A stretch of DNA of 64,000 nucleotides from Actinomycetes bacterium (GTDB lineage Bacteria > Actinomycetota > Acidimicrobiia > IMCC26256 > JANYLB01): contig JANYLB010000012.1 of assembly GCA_025363815.1 (NCBI GenBank), positions 1 through 64,000 on the forward strand. Reading direction: 5' to 3'. Every line of letters starts with the position of its first letter. The stretch's first letter is position 1. The notes under the pieces were generated by a model. It was given only the letters and a program-made list of their open reading frames with translations. It was not told the DNA's origin and ran no database searches. This document shows, one piece after another, positions 58,710 through 64,000 of the stretch. Made by a program: the position numbers and the translations under genes.

Positions 58710-59776
58710 GCACCCATCGTGCGCTGAGCACGCGCGCGTGCGAGCTTTTCGGGGTCAAGTACCCGATCGTGCAGACGGGGATGGGCTGGGTCTCGGGCGC
58801 GCGCCTGACTGCGGCAACGAGCGCAGCCGGTGGGCTCGGAATTCTGGCGTCGGCAACGATGACCCTCGACGAGCTGCGCACCGCGATTCACGAGGTGAGG
58901 CAGCGCACCGACAACCCGTTCGGTGTGAATCTCCGCTCCGATCAGCCCGACGTCAACAACCGCATTCGACTGATCGTCGACGAGCACGTGCGGGTAGCGA
59001 GCTTCGCCCAGGCGCCGGGCGAGAGACTCGTGAAGACGCTGAAGGACGCCGGAGTCGTCGTGATGCCTACGGTCGGCGCCCGGAGGCACGCGGAGAAGGT
59101 CGCGGCCTGGGGCGTCGATGCGGTCATCGCCCAGGGAGCCGAGGGAGGCGGTCACACCGGCACGGTGCCGACCAGCCTGCTGCTTCCCCTGGTCGCCGAA
59201 GCCGTCGACATCCCGGTGCTCGGCGCCGGCGGCTTCTTCGACGGCCGGGGACTGGTGGCCGCGCTCGCCTACGGCGCGGCCGGCATAGCCATGGGAACCC
59301 GTTTCCTCCTGACGCGCGAGAGCACCGTGCCCGACGACGTGAAGGCCGTCTACCTCACTACGCCAATCACCGGAACAGTCGTGACGACGGCGATCGACGG
59401 TCACCCGCAGCGCGTGATCCTCACCGATGTGATCGAGCGCCTGTCGGGCTCGAGCCGCCTGACTGCGCTTCCCCGCGCGGTGCGCAACGCACTGGAGTTC
59501 CGCAAGCTCACCGGTACATCGGTCGGTGACCTCGCCCGTGAAGGCCTCGCTATGCGCAAGAGCCAGAACCTCACCCTGGCCCAACTCGCGATGGCCGCCA
59601 ACGCACCGATGCTCACCCGTGCCGCGATGGTCGATGGCCGACTCGACGCGGGCATTCTGCCGACCGGCCAGAACGTCGGCGTGATCGACGAGCTCCCGAC
59701 CGTCGCCGAGCTGATCGCACGCATCATGGAACAGGCCGACGCGACGCTGCGCCGCCTCGAAGGGAACAACGCATGA
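58706..59776 (+). CDS. ipdC: IpdC, nitronate-monooxygenase-like flavoprotein of steroid ring degradation
   Basis: 356-residue FMN TIM-barrel protein. VKYPIVQTGMGWVSG, the FMN segments GAEGGGHTG and VLGAGGFFDGRG, and MGTRFLLTRES place it in the 2-nitropropane-dioxygenase family. In the HIP pathway IpdC acts on the CoA-activated C/D-ring intermediate before ring opening; a nitroalkane substrate is unlikely given the gene order after ipdAB. ATGA overlap with ipdB. Confidence 0.9.
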   Translation: MSTHRALSTRACELFGVKYPIVQTGMGWVSGARLTAATSAAGGLGILASATMTLDELRTAIHEVRQRTDNPFGVNLRSDQPDVNNRIRLIVDEHVRVASFAQAPGERLVKTLKDAGVVVMPTVGARRHAEKVAAWGVDAVIAQGAEGGGHTGTVPTSLLLPLVAEAVDIPVLGAGGFFDGRGLVAALAYGAAGIAMGTRFLLTRESTVPDDVKAVYLTTPITGTVVTTAIDGHPQRVILTDVIERLSGSSRLTALPRAVRNALEFRKLTGTSVGDLAREGLAMRKSQNLTLAQLAMAANAPMLTRAAMVDGRLDAGILPTGQNVGVIDELPTVAELIARIMEQADATLRRLEGNNA

Positions 59777-59792
59777 TCCAGGAGACGAGCCC

Positions 59793-60218
59793 ATGACGAA
59801 GCCGAAGGTTGCCGCCATCGAAGGGTGGTTCACCACCGGCGACGAGCCGAAGCTGCTCGCGAGCCGAGGCGCCACCACCGGCAGCGTCTTCTTCCCCAAA
59901 AGCCTCGCGTTCTCTCGCAACCCCGCTGCCCCTGCGGAGGAGCTCGAAGAGACCACGCTGGGGCGGCGCGGTCGGGTGTGGTCTTGGACGACCAACCACT
60001 ACCAGCCGCCGGCGCCGTATATCTCGCCCGAGCCGTTCGTTCCTTACACCGTTGTCGCCGTCGAGCTGCCCGACGAGAAGATGGTGGTGCTCGGGCAACT
60101 GGCCGCGGGCGACGATCCCGACACCCTGTCTGTCGGCGCGGAAGTCGAGCTCGTGCTCGGCACCCTTTTCGAAGACGACGAAGCGGAGCGCCTCATGTGG
60201 AACTGGAAATTGGTATGA
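59793..60218 (+). CDS. DUF35 OB-fold protein paired with a thiolase
   Basis: 141 residues of the DUF35 OB fold (GRVWSWTTNHYQPP, PYTVVAVELPDEK, VLGQLAAG), without the zinc-ribbon cysteines: the ribbon region reads SVFFPKSLAFSRNP. Start 16 bases after ipdC; its stop overlaps the thiolase start (ATGA). By analogy with Ltp2-DUF35 complexes it probably binds the thiolase encoded next. Confidence 0.84.
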   Translation: MTKPKVAAIEGWFTTGDEPKLLASRGATTGSVFFPKSLAFSRNPAAPAEELEETTLGRRGRVWSWTTNHYQPPAPYISPEPFVPYTVVAVELPDEKMVVLGQLAAGDDPDTLSVGAEVELVLGTLFEDDEAERLMWNWKLV

Positions 60219-61411
60219 GTGCTCCGGAGGGTGTCGCGGTTCTCGGGGTCGGCATGCACCCCTGGGGCAAATGGGGTCGCAACTTCGTCGAGTACGGCGT
60301 GGTCGCCGCCCGAGCTGCACTCGATGATGCCTGCGTCGACTGGCGCGACGTGCAATTCGTCGCCGGCGGCGAGACCGTTCGCAACGGCTACCCCGGTTAC
60401 GTCGCCGGCGCGTCGATCGCGCAGGCCCTCGGGTGGCAGGGAGCTCCTGTCTCTTCGTCGTACGCGGCCTGCGCCTCGGGTGCTACGGCGCTCAACGCTG
60501 CTCGCGCGCAGATTCTCGCCGGTCTCGTCGACGTCGCGCTCGTCGTGGGTGCCGATACGACTCCGAAGGGATTCCTCGCGCCCAACGCCGGTGAGCGGGG
60601 TGACGATCCCGACTGGCTGCGGTTCCGGCTCCTCGGCGCGACAAACCCCACTTACTTCGGCTTGTACGCGCGCCGGCGCATGGAGGTCTTCGGTGCCACG
60701 CAGTCCGACTTCGCCAAGGTGAAGGTGAAGAACGCGCGCCATGGCCTCCACAACCCGAACGCGCGGTTCCGCAAGGAGGTCACAGAGGCTGACGTCGACG
60801 CGTCTCCCGTGGTTTCGGATCCGCTGCGGTTGCTCGAGATCTGCGCCACGAGCGATGGTGCGGCAGCGATCGTGCTGTCGAGCCTCGACTACGCCAAGTC
60901 GAAGGGAGCGAAGGCTCCGGTGCGGATCGCGGCGGTATCGACGGTGACGCCCACCTACCCGAACACTGTGATCGAGATGCCGAACTTCGCGACCGACTCC
61001 GCGGCCGCGGTCGCGTTGCCCGAACGCACCTTCCGCGACTCGATCGCGTACGCCGCATACGAACAGGCCGGTTTGGGGCCGCAAGACATGAGTCTCGCCG
61101 AGGTCTACGACCTCTCGACCGCGCTCGAGCTCGACTGGTACGAGAACATCGGGCTCTGCGAGGCCGGTCAAGCCGAACGACTCCTGAACGACGGCGACAC
61201 GACCATCGGTGGTCGCATCCCGGTGAATCCGAGCGGCGGGCTCGCCTGCTTCGGCGAAGCGGTGCCCGCGCAGGCCATCGCGCAGGTCTGCGAGCTCACC
61301 TGGCAGCTCCGCGGCGTTGCCGGCGAACGCCAGGTCGAGGGCGCGACCGCGGGGATCTCCGTGAACCAGGGGCTCTTCGGGCACGGCTCGTCGGTGATCG
61401 CCGTCCGCTGA
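60215..61411 (+). CDS. Thiolase-fold enzyme with nucleophile Cys, DUF35-associated
   Basis: 398-residue thiolase superfamily protein. Unlike the other three thiolase-fold proteins here it keeps the nucleophile region YAACASGATAL with Cys, while the C-terminal loop NPSGGLACFGEAVPAQ lacks the GHPxG motif and carries another Cys instead. It may be a genuine thiolase for 3-oxoacyl-CoA or an aldolase-like variant. It is not an obvious FadA5 or FadA6. Pairing with a DUF35 protein resembles the bacterial and archaeal acetyl-CoA acetyltransferase/DUF35 complexes. Confidence 0.82.
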   Translation: MSAPEGVAVLGVGMHPWGKWGRNFVEYGVVAARAALDDACVDWRDVQFVAGGETVRNGYPGYVAGASIAQALGWQGAPVSSSYAACASGATALNAARAQILAGLVDVALVVGADTTPKGFLAPNAGERGDDPDWLRFRLLGATNPTYFGLYARRRMEVFGATQSDFAKVKVKNARHGLHNPNARFRKEVTEADVDASPVVSDPLRLLEICATSDGAAAIVLSSLDYAKSKGAKAPVRIAAVSTVTPTYPNTVIEMPNFATDSAAAVALPERTFRDSIAYAAYEQAGLGPQDMSLAEVYDLSTALELDWYENIGLCEAGQAERLLNDGDTTIGGRIPVNPSGGLACFGEAVPAQAIAQVCELTWQLRGVAGERQVEGATAGISVNQGLFGHGSSVIAVR

Positions 61412-61463
61412 GCGTTCTGTATTACGGCGGCCGGCTCCTCCCCGCCACCTAGTGTGAGCGGCC

Positions 61464-63086
61464 GTGGCCGACTGCTGGAACCTCGCTGACCTGTTCGAAG
61501 CCGTTGCCGACGTAGCCCAAGATCGCGAAGCGGTCGTCTCCGACAATCGCCGACTCACTTACAGAGAGCTCGACGAACGAGCCACGCGCCTTGCGCACCA
61601 CCTGGCCGCGAACGGCGTGCAGGCCGGCGACCACGTGGGAATCTACGCGTACAACGGCCCCGAGTGGATCGAGGCGATGTTCGCCGCCTGGAAGATCCGC
61701 GCGGTTCCGATCAACGTCAACTACCGCTACGTCGAGGCAGAGCTTCGCTACTTGTTCGACAACGCGGATCTGGTCGCGCTGGTACACGGCCGCGAGTTCG
61801 TGCCGCGAATCGCCGCAGTCAGGGATGAGTGTCCGAAGCTAAGGGTCTTCGTTTCAATCGATGATGATACCGATGAGGATCTTTCTGCGATCGGCGCGAT
61901 CGAGTACGAAACCGCGCTGGGCGGCGCCTCACCCGAGCGCGATTTCGCGCCCCGCTCCCCCGCTGATCTCTACATCCTCTACACGGGCGGCACCACCGGG
62001 ATGCCGAAGGGCGTCATGTGGCGCCAGACCGACTACTTCAACTCGACTATCGGCGCGCTCATGCGCATGGGTGGCGCGCCGTTCGAGTCGTTCGACGAGG
62101 TAATCGAAGAAGCAAGGACCGCTACCGGAACCGTCGGGTTCCCGCTCGCGCCGCTCATGCACGGTGCGGCGCAGTGGGTCGCGACCATGCTCCTCATCCA
62201 GGGCAACAAGGTCGTGCTCTCGTCGGCGCGCCGTCTCGACCCAGTCGCGACCTGGCGCACCATCGAGCGCGAGAAGGTGATGACGACGAGCCTCGTCGGC
62301 GACGCCATGGCCCGTCCGCTCATCGAAGCCCTCGATCTGGCCGAGCTCGCCGACATCGATCTCTCCGCGTTCTTCGTGATCGGCTCGGGCGGAGCGATCC
62401 TCTCCCCTACGGTGAAGGAAGCAATAGCGAAGCGTCTACCGAACGTCCTCGTGATCGACTCTCTCGGGGCGTCGGAGACCGGATACCAGGGCACCGTCGC
62501 AGGATCCGACTCAGAGGGCAAACCCCGCTTCGCAATGGGCGAGCACACGACGGTGCTCGATGACTCAGGCAAGCCCGTGGTCCCTGGAGACGGTGTGATC
62601 GGGCGCCTCGCCCGTCGCGGCTACATGCCCATCGGCTATTACAAGGACCCCGAGAAGACCGCAGCGACATTCATCGAGATCGACGGCGAACGGTGGGCCC
62701 TTCCCGGCGATATGGCTCGCGTCGAGGCCGACCAAACGATCACACTCCTCGGGCGCGGTTCGGTGAGCATCAACTCGGGCGGCGAGAAGGTCTACCCCGA
62801 AGAGGTCGAGCTCGCGCTGAAGTCGCACCCCGACGTGTTCGATGTCGTCGTCGTGGGTGTGCCCGACCAACGCTGGGGCGAGCGCGTCGTTGCTGTCGTG
62901 AAGGCTCGCCCCGGAGCGACCCCCGACGCGGGTGAGCTGGCCGAACATGCTCGGGCCACGATCGCGGGTTACAAGGTGCCGCGTGCGATCGTCGTGGTCG
63001 ACGAGATGGTGCGCTCACCTTCAGGCAAGGCCGACTACCGCTGGGCGAAGGCCACCGCGGTGGCCGATGCAGCCGGCACTGCCTGA
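61464..63086 (+). CDS. fadD19: FadD19-like steroid side-chain acyl-CoA ligase
   Basis: 540-residue AMP-forming ligase, very like FadD19 of mycobacteria and rhodococci as I recall it: VNVNYRYVEAELRYLFDN (in FadD19 NVNFRYVEGELRYLF), YTGGTTGMPKGVMWR at 173-187, GDAMARPLIEAL, SLGASETGYQGT, GRGSVSINSGGEKVYPEEVE, and a catalytic-lysine end SPSGKADYRWAK. FadD19 activates C24-branched and other sterol side-chain acids. GTG start, 52 bases after the thiolase. Confidence 0.87.
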   Translation: MADCWNLADLFEAVADVAQDREAVVSDNRRLTYRELDERATRLAHHLAANGVQAGDHVGIYAYNGPEWIEAMFAAWKIRAVPINVNYRYVEAELRYLFDNADLVALVHGREFVPRIAAVRDECPKLRVFVSIDDDTDEDLSAIGAIEYETALGGASPERDFAPRSPADLYILYTGGTTGMPKGVMWRQTDYFNSTIGALMRMGGAPFESFDEVIEEARTATGTVGFPLAPLMHGAAQWVATMLLIQGNKVVLSSARRLDPVATWRTIEREKVMTTSLVGDAMARPLIEALDLAELADIDLSAFFVIGSGGAILSPTVKEAIAKRLPNVLVIDSLGASETGYQGTVAGSDSEGKPRFAMGEHTTVLDDSGKPVVPGDGVIGRLARRGYMPIGYYKDPEKTAATFIEIDGERWALPGDMARVEADQTITLLGRGSVSINSGGEKVYPEEVELALKSHPDVFDVVVVGVPDQRWGERVVAVVKARPGATPDAGELAEHARATIAGYKVPRAIVVVDEMVRSPSGKADYRWAKATAVADAAGTA

Positions 63087-63107
63087 GCACGAACCCTCTC
63101 CCACGGC

Positions 63108-64000
63108 ATGCAACATTCGCGCCAGGCGCCGCCGCGCATCCCGCGCCTCTTGTACGTCGCGGTCGCCGTCGAGGCCCTCGGCTACGGGGGGATCTTCGCG
63201 CTGCTCGCTGATCTCCAGAACCGCTACGGCCTCCCGACCTACGGCCTCGGCCTCATCGGGGGAGCCAGCTTCCTCGCCGGTCTCGTCGCGCAGGTCTCCC
63301 TCGCTCGCTACGCCGACCGCGGCTATACCCGCCTCCTGCTCCGATCGGGGCTCGCCGTAGCGGCTGGTGGGATGCTGTGGTTCGGCCTTGCTACGCACCT
63401 CTGGGAGTTCATCGGCGCGCGAGTGCTCCTGGGTCTCGGCTCCGGGGTCTTCATCCCCGCGACCCGCCGAGTGGTGGTGAGTCGAGCGGGTGACCGCGCG
63501 GGTGAGGCACTGGGGCGCCTGGCCAGCGTCGAGGTCGGTGGGTTCATCGCCGGCCCCCCGATCGCCGCGTTGATAGCGGGGACGCTCGGGCTCCACGCAC
63601 CATTCATCGTGTTCGCCGTCGCGCTGGCGGTCACGTCACCAGCGGTCGCCCGCCTCGACGAGCCTCCCGTCGAGGCACAAGGAGACAAACGGGTCGTTCG
63701 GATGTTGCTTCGCCGGCGGGGAGTGCTCGCCGGCCTGTCACTCGGAGCCGCTCTGTTCCTATCGATCGGTGTGTTCGACGCGATGTGGGCCAAGTACATG
63801 AACGACCTCGGCGCGAGCACCGCCGTGATCGCTGTGACCCTGGCCCTATTCGCGCTCCCACTAGTCGCGCTCAGCCCGTTCGGCGGCCGCATCGCGGATC
63901 GTCGAGGCCCTGTCCGCAGCTCGGTGCTCGCGCTGGCCATCAGCGTGCCCTGCATCGTGGGCTACGGGTTGACCGGCTCAATCGCCTTCGCCTGCGTCCT
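63108..64000 (+). CDS. MFS transporter, truncated by the window edge
   Basis: The first 297 codons are visible and the frame is open at the right edge. Hydrophobic helices follow a short polar start (MQHSRQAPPRIPRLLYVAVA); the loop 2-3 motif is ARYADRGYTRLLLRSG and the mirror loop is GGRIADRRGPVRSS. Substrate unknown. It follows the FadD19-like gene by 21 bases, so a role in uptake of sterol-related acids or export of a product is conceivable but only by position. Confidence 0.85.
   Translation, partial: MQHSRQAPPRIPRLLYVAVAVEALGYGGIFALLADLQNRYGLPTYGLGLIGGASFLAGLVAQVSLARYADRGYTRLLLRSGLAVAAGGMLWFGLATHLWEFIGARVLLGLGSGVFIPATRRVVVSRAGDRAGEALGRLASVEVGGFIAGPPIAALIAGTLGLHAPFIVFAVALAVTSPAVARLDEPPVEAQGDKRVVRMLLRRRGVLAGLSLGAALFLSIGVFDAMWAKYMNDLGASTAVIAVTLALFALPLVALSPFGGRIADRRGPVRSSVLALAISVPCIVGYGLTGSIAFACV

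Noticed and set aside
58178..59995. Open frame of 605 codons on the minus strand across ipdB and ipdC
   Set aside because: It runs antisense to two well-supported overlapping genes, has no recognisable motif and is low-complexity rich in Arg, His and Gly, as expected for a shadow frame in high-GC DNA.
60044..61558. Open frame of 504 codons on the minus strand opposite the DUF35/thiolase genes
   Set aside because: Antisense to coupled genes with clear folds; composition and lack of motifs mark it as a shadow.
1..64000. Search for CRISPR arrays, insertion sequences, integrases, att sites, tRNA and rRNA
   Set aside because: None was seen. Gene functions, strand runs and codon character look uniform, so no mobile island is claimed.

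Overview
The window comes from a high-GC bacterium, very probably an actinobacterium (Actinomycetota) and perhaps of the Acidimicrobiia type. The placement rests on the division and cell-wall (dcw) cluster with mraZ at its head, a MurE of the meso-diaminopimelate type, a DUF3040 membrane protein, a PimB-like mannosyltransferase beside a glucokinase/ArsA-like cluster, a polyprenol-phosphate mannose synthase, and a mycobacterial-style sterol-degradation gene set with a KstR-like regulator. GTG and TTG starts and stop/start overlaps are common. No rRNA, tRNA, CRISPR array, insertion sequence or phage gene was seen. No gene-free stretch exceeds 300 bases; the longest (9669-9948) holds the mraZ control region.

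Layout. (1) 21-9668, minus strand: dcw operon mraZ-rsmH-ftsL-ftsI-murE-murF-mraY-ftsW, with murD not in its usual place between mraY and ftsW, and a promoter overlapped by four MraZ-type boxes upstream of mraZ. (2) 9949-15777: an HNH nuclease, a small conserved protein, the MoxR/DUF58/transglutaminase operon, and DUF3040. (3) 15922-26146: mixed housekeeping and lipid genes: an oxidoreductase, DNA polymerase IV, a NUDIX hydrolase, polyprenol-phosphate mannose synthase, a PIG-L deacetylase, an acyl-CoA thioesterase, glycerol kinase, an acyltransferase, a TetR regulator and an aminotransferase. (4) 26217-35228: a sterol locus under an apparent KstR. A minus-strand operon (FadD, tandem DUF35, Ltp4-like, Ltp3-like, 3-alpha/20-beta-HSD-like SDR, Rieske oxygenase) diverges from crotonase, thioesterase and kstR. 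Perfect KstR-type 14-mers lie in the divergent promoter and just upstream of kstR. (5) 35237-43560: an LLM oxidoreductase, the glucokinase/ArsA-like/SRPBCC/PimB cluster, an MFS transporter, and a ferredoxin with its reductase. (6) 43676-50578: an NDP-forming acyl-CoA synthetase, a crotonase, an Ltp2-like aldolase with a free-standing DUF35 partner, then a 46-residue gene divergent from a MerR regulator around a large perfect palindrome, and an amidohydrolase. (7) 50694-64000, plus strand: a tandem CaiB protein, acyl-CoA dehydrogenase, SDR, a two-subunit MaoC hydratase, a small membrane protein, the EchA20-IpdA-IpdB-IpdC set for the last steroid rings, another DUF35/thiolase pair, a FadD19-like ligase, and a truncated MFS gene.

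Together, regions 4, 6 and 7 supply much of a sterol catabolic pathway: side-chain activation (FadD19-like and FadD), thiolase-fold retro-aldolases paired with DUF35 proteins (three separate sets), ring hydroxylation (Rieske), and C/D-ring opening (EchA20, IpdAB, IpdC). FadD19 with Ltp3/Ltp4 hints at C24-branched (plant or algal) sterols. The P450, the ring A/B genes (hsaACD, kstD), a Rieske reductase and KstR2 are not in the window. All functional assignments come from reading motifs and recalled family features; no database search was run.
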